Origin: Paraphysoderma sedebokerense
Lineage: Eukaryota > Blastocladiomycota > Physodermatomycetes > Physodermatales > Physodermataceae
Length of the DNA stretch: 64,000 nucleotides
Reading direction: 5' to 3'
Assembly (NCBI GenBank): GCA_025602915.1
Contig: JAHLJZ010000057.1
Coordinates: 1-64,000, forward strand
Shown here one piece after another: positions 24,586 to 37,149 of this stretch; positions within the stretch are counted from its first letter, which is position 1, and each line of letters opens with the position of its first letter. The notes under the pieces are model-generated. The model made no database searches, had not been told where the DNA came from, and saw only the letters and a list, made by a program, of their open reading frames with translations. Position numbers and translations under genes: made by a program.

Positions 24586-25329
24586 CGTAGTCTTGTCTAC
24601 AAAGTTTCTAGGGGTCTGTCTGTCTTCCAACAAGCGATATTGTCATTATTTAAATAGAGTTGTCAGAGCGACGCAACATTATCCGCGATTGGCGGGTTCT
24701 TTAATGACACTTTAATGACATCCAATCGTGTCTTCGTGTGCACCAATCCGGGCGAAGAAAATAAATTTGTGCAGAGTATGGCAAAACTCATTGAGAGAGT
24801 TGTGATTACAATTGGACGAGAAAATTTTCCGAGAATTGAATGACACCTTTAAAGCTGTCGAGTCGAGGGTTATCCAATGATAATTTTAAATTGATTTAAA
24901 TTAATTTACGTCCAAAAATCCACAACCAGCTCGTTTGACTTAAGTGACGGTGTAAGCAGCTATATAATTGTAATTCATGCGTTCATGTGTCGATAAATTT
25001 GAATATTGATGAAGTGTTTATTTTCAATGCATTGCTGTGCCGCATAAATTGAGGACTTCAGTCCATGCTACTTCAACCATCACCTTCTGCTGGTTCTATT
25101 GTACGCAGATTAAACCTCTGGCGAATATGCAATTTCAGTAATTTCTGTGAAATAGAGATTGATATTGAAAATAGAACGAATATTCAATTACAAAATAAGT
25201 ATACACACATCAAGCGCACTAAACATGCGTTTAATCTAAAACATTTTTATATAGTTTACAGATTTTTAATGTATAATAATTTACAGATAGGAATAAAAGG
25301 CTATTTAGAGAAAAAGTGGACTATTTTGT
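24586..25329. other. Intergenic between two tandem vWD genes
   Basis: Holds the promoter of copy 1 and the 3' flank of copy 2. No further gene seen. Confidence 0.45.
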
Positions 25330-27859
25330 TTACAACAAGAGAACCGCTACCAAAGCGACAGCCGTGGACACGCCGAATTTGGTAAGTTCAGTAGCACTGG
25401 ACGCTGCCAATTGGGAATCAAAAAGAGTTGTTTGGGATCCATCGGCATTTTGTTTACCTCCTTCAGATTTGGCTTTATCACCTGTTTGAGAACCTTCTTT
25501 ACCTGCAGCACCAGGGTTATTTCCATAAGTTGCTTCGCCACCAGTAGAAGGAGCAGAACCAGAATCACCCGGTTTGGTTTCGGGCTTTGTTTCCGGTTTA
25601 GTTTCGGGTCGGGTGCCTGGTCTGGTTTCTGGGACATAAGGTTTAACTTCGGGCTTGTTAAAGTATTCGGGAGCGATTTCGTATTTAACTGGAGGGGCAT
25701 ATACGATAGCCGGTTGAGGAACTGGTTCCGGTGCTGGGTAATATTGAGCAGGTAATGCAGGTGGGGGATTACATTTCTTACTGCCATGGTCGTAGGAGTG
25801 GCCAGGAGCTTTGCAGACACATCCACCAGTGGTACACTGCAGATTTAAGATTAGTTATTAGTTTGAGATTCATTCATCGTTTGAGGAGTTGCGTTTGAAA
25901 TTGGGACAACTTACAGTAGCATCGGCAGGACAGTTGTTGCAGGCATTTCTACCAAATCCGTAATCTTTGGCAATTTTGACATATTTTTCACGGACGTCCG
26001 GTTTTGGTTCTTGGCATTTTGACACAATAGATTTCGAGCAAATATCACCATCTGAAATATTGTATGCATAGTTAGACAGTGTATATAATTTGACAAAAAA
26101 TAAGAGGAACGTACAATTCTTTCCATAAGTATCGTAGCAGACTTGAGCGGGCATTTGGGCTCTGATGTCGAATTCACACAACGATTGGTAGTCTTTGACA
26201 TCAGCAAATGGCTCACAACCAGGAATCACTGTAGAACAGACGAAAATAACAAGTTAGACCGGAAGAAGAACATTAAAGAGTTTTGAAACCAAAGTACTAA
26301 CATTTAATTTGTTCATAACAGCCTTTTACCGCATTGTCAATAACATCCTTGGGAACTTCTACCACAGTAGTATTCTGAACAGGGACGATGACTGGGGGTT
26401 TAGGTTCGTAGACTGGACAGTTGGTGATAGGGCGATAACCATCGGGGATAGGAGGAATGACAATTGGTGGTGGAATGACTTCAGGTTCTTTGAGAGGAGG
26501 AATTTGGCATTCGTTATAACCACCAGGAACAGGATATTGATTTGTTCCTTTGCATTTGTTACCGCAGACAAAAATGTTGTCGTCATCCGGCACACGCCAG
26601 GATTCTCCCCATTTGTGAAGACTGGTGGACTTAAAATCAGGCTTAATATTTTTAGGATCGTCTTTGGATTCCTTAAAGACGACAGCTTGGCCGTAGGCTG
26701 TTCCATCGGATCCGGTAAAATCGTTGGAAGGGTTACCATCGTATTTACCACATAAACCGTTGGTTTGACCGATGTAATGTTCGGCCAAATCGATGGTAGT
26801 ATGCAAGAAGTTTCGCTTTTGCCCTTTGATAGTCGCTGGTGCCACTTTCACAGTCATAGAGGAACCACTATAATAGTGAAATGATGAATGAGTCTTGTGA
26901 TTGCAAAATCTTAGGAATGATTAAACATACCCGCTAAATTTGATGACGAATTCTTCTACTGCACCCTTTACGTTAGAACTCAGGGTGACACCGTCAAACT
27001 CAGTTACTTTATTAAGGCAACTTCCGCGCGGGGCGTCGCCATCTATGACGAAGACAGTATTACCATCTAGAGAAATCAATTTTTCAGTACGCTGTTGCTT
27101 TGAATGTACAAATCTGGTCGGACTTACATCGCACGGCAAGCTTCTGGACACAAGTCGTTTGTGGATTACATTCAGTTTGGACTGCCTGGACAGTCAAGGA
27201 ACGGGACTGAACCAAATAGTAAACACCTGCTCCTTGAAAATGGATGGTTTCTTTTTTGAGTTGATCAAAAGTCTTGTAGTGAGGATCCTGGTAAACAAGA
27301 ATAGCGTGAATAAGTGAATGAGATAAGGAAGCCTAAAAGGAACGTCAGACTTACCCCAGTAACAGAACAAGTACCGCATGGTAATGGACTTCGTTTGACT
27401 TTGTAACCAATTGACCTGTTGTGGAACGAGTAGCCTGGGCACCAAACTTTGATGTTGACAGGAACTTCGCGAGCGGCATCGGCAGGAGTCAAGTAGGGAA
27501 GAGGTACGATCTATGAATGAAGAAAACACCTCCAAATTAGTAAGGTTGATGAATTGATAACATAAATAATTAGAATCAGAATTTACTTTTAAACTCTGCG
27601 CAACATTGTAGTTATTTTGATCGTATTCCAATGCGCATTTGTCGAACGATAAATTCGGAGCTTCAACGTATAATGTACATTTTGGAATATTCGGCTTCGA
27701 TTTGAGTGCGATTTTGATTTCGGCCGTAGCAGCAAACTCTTTTAATTCTAGAACTGGAGGATCCAGGGTAACAATATCGGCAGGGTTGACTTCTGTGGCA
27801 TTTTGGCCAACGCCAAAGGTGACAAGGGATAATAGTGTAAGAAGGACAAAAGTCTTCAT
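25330..27859 (-). CDS. Secreted von Willebrand factor D-domain protein, probably GPI-anchored, copy 2
   Basis: Start at 27859 with signal peptide MKTFVLLTLLSLVTFGVGQ. Same domain order and intron pattern as copy 1: APNLSFDKCALEYDQNNYNV, CPGYSFHNRSIGYKVKRS, an intron just before the DPHY vWD motif, and VFVIDGDAPRGSCLNKVTEF. Then come HYIGQTNGLCGKYDGNPSND, DDNIFVCGNKCKG, VIPPPIVIPPIPDGYRPITN, the Cys-rich tail (CEPFADVKDYQSLCEF) and a Gly/Ser-rich stalk. It ends FGVSTAVALVAVLLL then stop, a GPI-type tail. Long stretches are near-identical at protein level to copy 1, so this is a recent tandem duplication. It is head-to-head with the third paralogue at 28448. A surface-coat or adhesive role is inferred. 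Confidence 0.85.
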
Positions 27860-28447
27860 CGTTTTCTTCTAAAAATATTCTACAAATCAGTCCGTTGTTC
27901 GGATATAGAAAATGTCTGGGTTTAAATAGATTTGGAACAGAGGCCGACGTCGTGCAATCATTGGCGCGTTTAATTAAACTGATTAAGTCTGAATGCTGGG
28001 CGAGCCTGATTGGATTAATTTATGTCGCACGAACGAGATCATTGGGGGACCGACTTATTGTCTTTGTCCATTGCGGTCAGCTTTAATATCTTTTGTTCAT
28101 TTCTTCCGACAGACTGACAAAGTGTGAAACCTCCCCCGTTGCTTCTATGCATTGTTGCAATCGACCACAGAAGCGGTCGTCAAAACCCACATTACATGAT
28201 TGGACTAAATGCGGTCCATTTTGAAATGAAGTTGAAATGAAGGCTTGGACATGGAAAATTAATTGCTTTTTATTATTTGACTGATTTCCACCCATAGCCC
28301 AAACCGTTTCAATTGTATTCAGTTCAAGGGTGTTGAATTATGTGAGCAAGAAACAATCTGGCAATGGATCAAGCCATACGTCAAGGGACATGAAATATAT
28401 AGTCTAAAGCACAGTGCAAATGCCAAATCCAGCAACTTGCAAGAGGC
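27860..28447. promoter_or_regulatory. Shared region between divergent vWD paralogues
   Basis: 588 bases between the start codons of copies 2 and 3, which are transcribed away from each other. No specific site could be assigned by eye. Confidence 0.4.
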
Positions 28448-30860
28448 ATGAAGACTTGTGCTCTCCTTACACTATTGTCCATTGTGACATTATCAGGAGC
28501 CCAGTCGGCTGCTGACTACTTCACTCTTGACCCACCGAATTTAACTGTGAATGACTTCAATGCGGGGGCTGAGATTAAATTGGCATTAAAGAACAAACCC
28601 GATGCTCCGAAATGCAGCGTATATGTTGAGGCGCCCTCCCTTAGCTTTGATAAATGTGCTTTGGACTACAGTCCCGAGAATTACAACGTTGCGCAAGCTC
28701 TCAAAGTAAACCATTAATTAATATATTTTAAGTAGCCCATGCATTGGTATTTTTAACTGACAACGAAATTCATTTCAACAGATTGTTCCAATCCCATTCC
28801 AAACGGCTGCACAAGAAGCCCGCGAAATACCTCTCAACTTGAAAGTCTGGTGCCCTGGTTCCCCGGCACACAATCAGACTGTGGCATATACAGTCAAGCG
28901 AGGAGCCTTGGCTGCCGGTCAGTGCATCGTGAGCGGTGATCCACATTATAAAACATTTGATCAAGATATTGCACGGACTTATCATTATCAAGGGGCGGGA
29001 ATCTTTTACCTTGTTCGATCTCCATCCCTTACAGTTCAGGCAATCCAATCCAAATGTTTGGGTAAGACAACTTGCGTCAGTCAATTAGCTGTTCGATGTA
29101 AGAATGTCCCTTTTTGTTCTACTGGCGCTAAACCGCGGGACCTATTAACGAGGCAAATTGAATTTAGATGGGAAAACTGTTTTTGTCGTCGATGGTACTG
29201 CTGCCCGTGGCTCCTCCCTTAAAAAGGTCACGGAACTTGAAGCCGTCACTGTTAGTACAAGTGTCGAAGGTTCCATTGAAAATTACAACTTTGCATTGAC
29301 TGGGTATCTAATCATTAATTATCACATCGGGTCAGATTAATTTAAAGTTACTCACCCCCCTATGTTGTGTAGCGGTTCCGATATCAAAGTCCGGATTGGC
29401 AAATTTGATCAATTCCCTTATATGGATGTGACCATTACTCTAGCCACGCATTATTACAGGCAAACTGATGGGTTGTGTGGTAAATACGATGGTGATGCTA
29501 CTAATGATTATACCGGTTCCGACGATGCGATGTGTCCTCAAGCAACATGTTTCCAAGAGTCAAGCGAGGATCCGACCAACGAAAAGCCAAACTTCGACAA
29601 AACAAATCTTCACAGATTCGCTCAGTCGTATAAAGTACCAGACGAAGACAACATTTTTCTCTGTGGAGGAAATTGCAGAGGCACGAACACTTATCCAGTA
29701 CAAGGGCAATATAATGAATGTCAGATTCCGCCTTTGAAAGAACCAGAACCTCCCATTTACGTACCTCCAATACCTAACGGATATCAGCCCATCATTGATC
29801 TGCCCAAGTACGAACCGAAACAGCCGACCTTAGAGGTTCCTGGAAATGTCACAGCACCTGCCATTCCGGCTAATATTGTGGATGTAGCAGCTCGTGGGTG
29901 TTTGGAGGTGATTAAGGAAATTGCAGACTGCGCTCCTTTTGCGAATGTTAAGGGGTACCAAGGATTGTGCGAGTTCGATATTCGAGCAAACATTCCCGCT
30001 CAAGTTGCCTATGATCTGTACAAAGCGCAATGTAAGTTTGACCTTGATTGGGACGGGGCCATCTCTGTACTGTCTCTGACTTGTCTTACTCTGAATAGAC
30101 GAAGGAGTCTGTGTTAGGGCTATGTTGTCCAAACTGAAAGAACCTAAACCAGAAGAAAGAAAGAAGTATGCTGAAATAGCCCGGCAAAGAGGTTATGGGA
30201 GAAACCCCTGCACTTGTGGAGAAGATGCAAGAGTGGGTATCGCATTCTTACCTTCATACTCACTACATTACACAACGCGGTTTACTAATCATGAACATTT
30301 CACTATTGTAGTGCACTGAAAGAGGTTGTGTTTGTCGAGAACCGGGCCAGGTTTTTAGTAATGGCAAATGTAATCTTCCTGCTCCGCTTCCAAAAGAGTA
30401 TTATCCTCCACCTCCCGCTGCTCCCCAACCGAAGAATGTTGCGCCAGCCCCACAAGTACCACCGCAGGAGCCAGAGTACTACCGCATTCCATTGCCGAAA
30501 CCGAATTCTCCCGCGGAACCCACTCCTCAACCACTGACCCCTCAACCGTCAACGCCAACTCCACCCAACAATAAGACGCCAGACCCTGCGCAACCGGCAC
30601 AGCCTGCACAACCAACTGATACCGGCTCCAACAACGGACAAAAGCCTGTGGGCTCCGGTGGTGATTCTGGCGACAAACCAAAGGATGTCGGTGAAGGATC
30701 AAATAATCAAAACGGAAATCAACAGTCCAATAAGCAACCTGGTGGCGGCCCATCAGCATACGATGGGGATGGTTTGGCGCAAACCTCTTCAGCGTACACC
30801 GTCCAATTTAGTGTTACAATTTTAGGATTTGTTACTATAAATCTGATGAATCTTCTGTGA
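28448..30860 (+). CDS. Secreted von Willebrand factor D-domain protein, divergent copy 3
   Basis: Start at 28448 with signal peptide MKTCALLTLLSIVTLSGAQ. The N-terminal domain (APSLSFDKCALDYSPENYNV) and vWD motifs (GDPHYKTFDQDIARTYHYQG; VFVVDGTAARGSSLKKVTEL; HYYRQTDGLCGKYDGDATND; DDEDNIFLCGGNCRG in slightly altered form) follow the same order as copies 1 and 2. Pro-rich linker (EPPIYVPPIPNGYQP), Cys-rich segment, and a Pro/Thr/Asn/Gln-rich stalk (PAQPAQPAQPTDTGS) lead to a hydrophobic C-terminus (FSVTILGFVTINLMNLL). Unlike the other two, the exon coding CIVSGDPHYKTF is continuous: the intron that splits them just before DPHY is missing here. It is the most diverged member of the trio. A surface role is inferred. 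Confidence 0.82.
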
Positions 30861-31456
30861 TTAAACTGTCCAGTTAGTGTAATGACCAATTGTTAATTGT
30901 CGTGGTAAGCTGCATAATTTATCCGCCTGCACTGAGTCATGAGTTGAGAGAGTTGTATCTATAATCAAATAAAGTAATACAAAGACAGAAAATATAAGAC
31001 AGAACGATGGCCCAATTCACTCTATCCTCCCACCGTTTAAATGTTTTGATTGAATCGCACCCGTAAGGCACGAAAGGATTGTTTTTGTTTGTTTCCACGG
31101 CAATGGTCACGTGAAGGGCGGTTGATGAGAACAGAGGGAATAGCAATTGAAGATTCCATCGAAACCAGAAAGTGAAGAAATCTCATCTCATCCATCCGAG
31201 GATAAACGATACTCTTTTGTTGATGCATGCATCGGCAGCCTACTCTACTCCAATTCCCGCATTCATGTCGATATAGCCTGTGTTGCCTTCGTTTCGGATT
31301 CTAAACTCTATTCAACATTCTTTTATCCGTTGACTCTTTCCAACATCATCCATTCCATCCAGTCCAGTTCCATTCTAGAACTCTTTCCCCCTATCTTCTA
31401 CGCTTCTTCATCTTTTCAAATTGGAGCATATACACTATCCGTTAGGTCCCCCGTCC
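30861..31456. other. Intergenic between vWD copy 3 and the PHD-SET gene
   Basis: Holds the 3' end of the vWD gene and the promoter of the PHD-SET gene. Both are on the plus strand. No other gene seen. Confidence 0.4.
30968..30973 (+). terminator. Candidate polyadenylation signal of vWD copy 3
   Basis: AATAAA about 108 bases downstream of the stop at 30860. Consensus match only. Confidence 0.4.
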
Positions 31457-34400
31457 ATGGGCAATGGAAAGAGGAGAAGAGTTGATAAAGACATTGATAC
31501 TCCAAAGAAACGGAAGGTATGTCTGGTTGTACAGCCAACTTATCATATCGAGACACACATCCATTTCATCGCCATGTATATTGGGTTCTGCTTTTGCTTT
31601 TGGCAAGCCAGTTGTATCTTTCCTTGGACAAGGCTGTGTATTGTGGCAACCCATGGTTGCTCTATTTGTGGACCTTGGCTGTCTGGCATACAGTTTTTTC
31701 TATGGCTACTTTTACATTAGACTTTTATTTCTGTTCTATTTCTTAGTTCAAATTGATGAATTGGGCCGGTCTGCTTTTCATATATTGAATTTTATTAATA
31801 TTTGTATCTGTTTGCTCACATTTCCCTGCATTTATTCCATATCCACCTTAGCTATCACATTCGGCCGAATTAAACAGCAGATATTCAAGGTCACCTTCAC
31901 CGTCTCGCTCCGTCTCCCCAACTCATTCGACTAGGTCGGACGACGAAAGAGATGATATGATAGAGGAAGATAATGGCGTTATTCGGTGTATATGTGGATT
32001 CACCGAAGATGACGGATTCACTATTCAATGCGAAAAATGCTTTGTCTGGCAGCACGGAATATGTGTAGGGATAGAGAGCACACAGGAGGCTCCGGAACAT
32101 TATTATTGTGAGCAGTGTGAACCCAGGTGGTTCGATGTTAAGGTCAGACAACAATCACTCGTTTTGCGAAATTCATAGTTTGACTAAATCATTTTTTCAA
32201 CAACAGAAAGCCAAAGAAATTCAGAAGAAAGTTTTTGCCAAGAAATTGAAAGTAGAAGCGGCTTCCCCAGCAGTTCAGTCAACGAAACGGCCGAGAAGAG
32301 CATCGTATACGGGCGAGGGTTCAAAGCCGCAAAGAGGTGGTTATAGTGGCGGGAGGGGTCGCAGGAAAAAGCAAATCAACAGCTCTAAAGGAAGGAGGAA
32401 AGGTAAAAGAGGTTGCTTCTTTCAGGTAATAAGGATCGCCACAAGTAACATACTTTTATGTTTACGCAGTCGATAACGAAGAAATTCCGGAGGTCGATGC
32501 CACCGATAACGATAGCGACGAATCAACTGTGACTGACGACAGCGAAAACGAAGAAACGAAAAGAATCCTTGATGCAAATTCTCTGTCATCCAACTGGATA
32601 GAAAAAGTTCAACCTGATTTTCAACTCTTCACGCACATTCAATTCGATTCAATTGCTCATGCTCATATTTCAGATCCGTGCAAAACTATCGTGCAACGCA
32701 TATATCGTCAAACGGGGAAACTTCTTACCGGCAATGCTGATAATTTAGATAACGACGTGGAAGATGAAAGCTTACGTGGCCTGATTGATCCATCATCTAT
32801 TATCACTATGAGTATGGACTCTTTCGATGACGCTCAACTCGTATTAACTAAACCTGCAAACGATCGGACTTGTTATTTCCTTGTGTTTCCTGGGTCGATT
32901 GTTCAAGATCCTCCGTCTCTACCTTCCGCAGAAAATGCTGAATCTCTGCCGTCTTCTGTGCCCGATTCTACGCCATCTTCCCCTTCTCCAAAATTTGCTT
33001 CGCTCTTCACTTACGTTACCCCAGTTGAAAAGACTGAACGGCCTGGAATATTCACAACAAAGAACGTTGGGCATGGCCAATTTATTACCGAATTAATGGG
33101 TCGAGTTGTCGTTAAGCCCGACATAAATTCACAATATTTCGGTTCTTCGGTTGATTCTACAGCTCCTTCCTTCGCCCCCTTCGTTTTTAGTCATCACTCT
33201 ATACCATTACTAATCGACAGTCGGCAATATGGCAATACCTCAAGATTTGTCCGTCGCGGCTGTAAAGGCAACACTCGTGTCTCGACAGTTTATGCATCGT
33301 CAGAGCAAGATTATAAATTGGGGGTTTTCGCGGAAAAGGAAATTCCCGAAGAGTCAGAGGTTATATTATCGTATAATGCAACTGATATCAATGATTTGTC
33401 CAGCATTGATTACGAATCTATGATGGAAGGCTGTTCCGATACATCGAATGACGATTCCAGTATCAAAACCAGTTGTATAATGTTTGAATGTGCTTCATGC
33501 CTCCTCGTCAATTATGAACAATGTCGATTATTTCAAAGTTTATCGACGAATCCTCACGTGAAGGTTGTGCCTGTCACCTCGCAGCTTCCACCTACTCCCC
33601 CCGAATCAACAGTCAGACGAACGAAGGTTAAACGTCGAAAAGATTCTACAACTGAAAAAAAGAAAAAGAAACCAATAGCAGAAGGAACTGAAACTGTCCG
33701 TCGAAAGCCAGGACCTAAACCCAAAGGTCGAACCAAACCAGGACCTAAACCAGGACGTGGTCGCCGCTCTAGAGTGTCAAGTCCGCGGGCATCAGAAGAC
33801 CCGGCTACTCAATATTTTGATTATGAGGGTGATTCTGATATTGAAATGGAGAATGGTGACCCCAATGCTACCGATTCTGATCAACGAGACGAGGAAGATA
33901 AGGAGCGTCAAGATATCGATCCGAACAACGGCAATCATGAGCGGAAGAAACGCAGGGATCGAAGTTGGTCGCAGCAACCCGCCATGTCACGAGAAGAAAG
34001 AAAGATCCAGGAGCAACTGGCTTTGATGGCACGTATGGAAAACTCCGGCGAACGAGGAAGTCGCAGGAAACCGGGGCCAAAACCCAAGTCTCATAATCTT
34101 AATCGAAAAGCAACCTCGGAACCTTCGTCGCCTACTTCTAGAAATCTGACTAATTATAACTCAGAAAACGAAGATGGTAGCGATAATGGCAAAGTTTATT
34201 ATTCGAGCCCCAATCAATCTGATGAAGAGGATTCTAGAATGAAATCATCGGAAGATTCCTTGTCTTCCTCTTCGTCCGAGTCGGCAACAGATGACTCTGA
34301 ACATGAATTCCACAAAAATTCCAAAGATACGCCAAACATTCGACAGTCGGGTTCACAGCGGACAAAGTCAATACTTACGTCACGAACTATCATATCAACT

Positions 34401-36479
34401 AAAACGTGTGTCATTCGAACCTGTCCCCTTAAAGTTGTCTTCGGACCGCCACAACACTATTACATGAACGGTGTTACAGTTTTCGGAGGCGGCAAGAAGA
34501 TATGGAAACGATTGTATGAAGAGGAAAAATTGCGAAATTTGATGGAAGTCGATGATGTCAGTCAATTCAGTCAAAATCCCTCTCTACAAGAAAAAAATGG
34601 GTTCATTTCGTCGCCTGATGATGACGAAACCAAGATTGACGTGGAAAAGTTGGAAGTAGAGACGCCAAGCGGCAGCGACGAAATAGACCCTGTCACCATC
34701 TCCAAAGAGACATCACCGATTGACACCGTCCTAGCGAACAGTGAAGATGTCAGGATGGACGATGTTGTGAATGTTGTGGATGATGCAGAAGAGATTTCTG
34801 TAGACGACGTACAGAAGGAACCAATCATTGATGTCGTTCATGATGAAAATGACGGAAACGCCGCTGATGTCCATATGGATGACTCTACCCTCTTTACTGC
34901 GAGGAAGGAAGAATCGGTGGATGTTATATCAGTTGAACCATCTATCAATGTTGCTGATTCGAACGAGCAGCAGGTATCCGCTGCATCACCTGATGTCTCA
35001 AAACCTGTAGATTCAGTTGACTCCATCGAAGTCTTGCCCCATTCAGACTCAAATCAACAACCAGACACAACTTCGGCAGACACGAAGTCCGAGTCTACCC
35101 AGTCCGTTCCGCCCCCAAAACCGAAAACGAAATTGACCCTTAAAGATTACAAACGCAAAATGGCGACTCGGTCTGATTCTCGGCCAGAATTGGACGATTC
35201 AACTAGTAGTCTCCCAGTTATCACCCCTGTTGATACACCGTCCTCATTTTGTGTGGAAAGAGATGCAGAAGCTGATCAAGTCGTGCTTTCAGTTTCGTCA
35301 ACTGTTGAAAAGACAGATGAAGCAGTGCCGAAAGAAACGACACCACCGGACGTTACAGAAAAGAACGAAGTTGAAGTGAAAAAGGAAATTGTGGAATCCG
35401 TCCAAACTCAGCCGGAAAACTCGTCAATGTCAAGTTCAACGATGGAGCTATTTCCGGTTAACAATGATTCGCAGTTTGAATTATTCCCAGTTGATGACTC
35501 AAACTCGACAATGGATTTGTTTCCGGTTCAAGATAGTCCCGAATTGAAATCCGCACAGACTAAACTTAAATTTTCGTTGAACCCCGCTCGGAGTGAGATG
35601 TCGAAAGTCGAGCCGAAGAAACGCTCCCCGTTAGCAGAGAAAGAGCCTTCCGAGACTGAGCAAAATGAACCACCATTGGAACGACGAAAATCCCTTTCGT
35701 CCTCTCGATCGTCATCACCGAAATATACAACTACTACACCTCCCCTACCAAGTACTGCACCCCCTTCATCTCAAACACATTACCCTCCTTCGACATATAA
35801 TTCTTATCCACAGCCGTCGTCCTACTCAAAATACAATTCTTACCGCCCTCACCACTCCCATTCTGTTCGGTCTTTCCCATCAAGATACGGGCAGTATTCG
35901 TACCGACCGGACTATTCCTCAAGTCAAGGACCGCCTTCGACGTCCTCTTCCTCTCAGTACGAGCCTCCTATCCCTTCCTCGACTGATGCCAAGCCTTCCA
36001 GTAGTTATTACAATAGTCGGTACGGTTCTGGTAGTTCCAGGTCTGATACTTACACTTCATCATCGGCGTCTCGTGGCGGGTATTACTCGTCTGAAAGAGA
36101 CAGGGGATATTACAGAGATCGGGATCGAGGTTACGAATATCGTGATGAACGAGATCGATATGGGAGTAGTAGAGATTCCAGGGACTCGGATTACTACAGG
36201 GATGAACGAGACAAAAGAGATCCCGGGGAACGAAGAAGGGACGACTATGATTCGTCCGTGTCCGTCCCAAGTGGAGCCAGCTCAAATAGCAATCCATCAA
36301 CTCAGTCGTCAGCGTCGAGGTATCCTCCACCTTCGTCGTCTGGAGCGACTGGAAGTGGTGGTTTTGGCGGAAGCTCCTACAATGACGTAAGTAGCTGGCT
36401 TTTCGTATCTTTAATGCTATTCGTTTTTATTAACTTTTTATTTCGCTGCAATATGCAGGATTATCGCCGCCGCCGCTAG
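31457..36479 (+). CDS. PHD-finger and SET-domain chromatin protein (SET3/MLL5-like)
   Basis: Start chosen at 31457: MGNGKRRRVDKDIDTPKKRK gives an NLS, followed by an intron of about 365 bases, long for this window. Next come an RS-rich stretch (YSRSPSPSRSVSPTHS) and a PHD finger with the full Cys4-His-Cys3 set (CICGFTEDDGFTIQCEKC; FVWQHGIC; YYCEQC). The SET domain follows: TERPGIFTTKNVGHGQFI, LIDSRQYGNTSRFVRRGC, LGVFAEKEIPEESEVILSYN. The order fits yeast Set3 and animal MLL5 (KMT2E). The usual RRSCxPN is RRGCKGN here and no NHxC motif is seen, which suggests weak or no methyltransferase activity. Beyond it lie AT-hook-like KPGPKPKGR repeats, long acidic low-complexity stretches, three LFPV motifs near 35,450-35,530, and an Arg/Tyr/Asp-rich tail. 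A short in-frame intron precedes the last codons (DYRRRR). Confidence 0.85.
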
Positions 36480-37149
36480 GCTGAATTTCTGCTTCTTGGC
36501 ATCAGACAGGCCGTAGAAATTTTAAGTCATGATCATTTGTAGTTTAACTTCATTCACCTTCATATTCCTTTCTCTTGGGTTAAGTTATTTTTAATCGCAT
36601 TCATTATCAATCTGCGTCAATCGATATAGTTGTGAGCTAATGGTGGTAAAGTCGATGTTTTTAGTCTTTGTAATCTATACGTATACCTTAGTTGTCATGG
36701 TCGTATATTAAGGGATTGAGGAGCCATTATGTTGGGTAAATATTTTATGGCGATGTTATATAAAGTTCTTGGGACTTCAGCGCCAAAAGAAATATATGTT
36801 TTTTGTATAGCATTGTTATGTAATGATAACGTGTTGCACAGAGTCTGTTTGAGGAAGATTCTCGATGTTGAAATATATATAGTAAACATTCGACTTGAAT
36901 TATCATAACATATCTGCATATGCTGATCAGGATGATTTATTAATATCAAACTTACCGATTAGTAATTTTCGCTTGAAGATGAGCGCTGTATACCCTGACA
37001 TAAAAACTACATCAATACGTGACGCTAGTCGAACACATAATTGATTTTCTAGCTGAAGAGATTTCAATCCATCCATGAAGCATTGTATTATTCAAACCAA
37101 TTTTGCAAATGTTAATACATCTCACTTTCATTCTCTATATTTTTTGATA
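36480..37149. other. Convergent intergenic region
   Basis: 3' flanks of the PHD-SET gene (plus) and the phosphodiesterase gene (minus). AT-rich; no gene seen. Confidence 0.45.

Noticed and set aside
31464-31934. Hydrophobic open reading frame overlapping the start of the PHD-SET gene
   Set aside because: It overlaps the first intron; the NLS exon and the RS-rich exon join across it in another frame.
35665-36390. 241-codon shadow frame within the PHD-SET gene
   Set aside because: Biased composition (His, Leu, Ile, Thr) typical of a shifted frame through Ser/Tyr/Arg-rich coding sequence.
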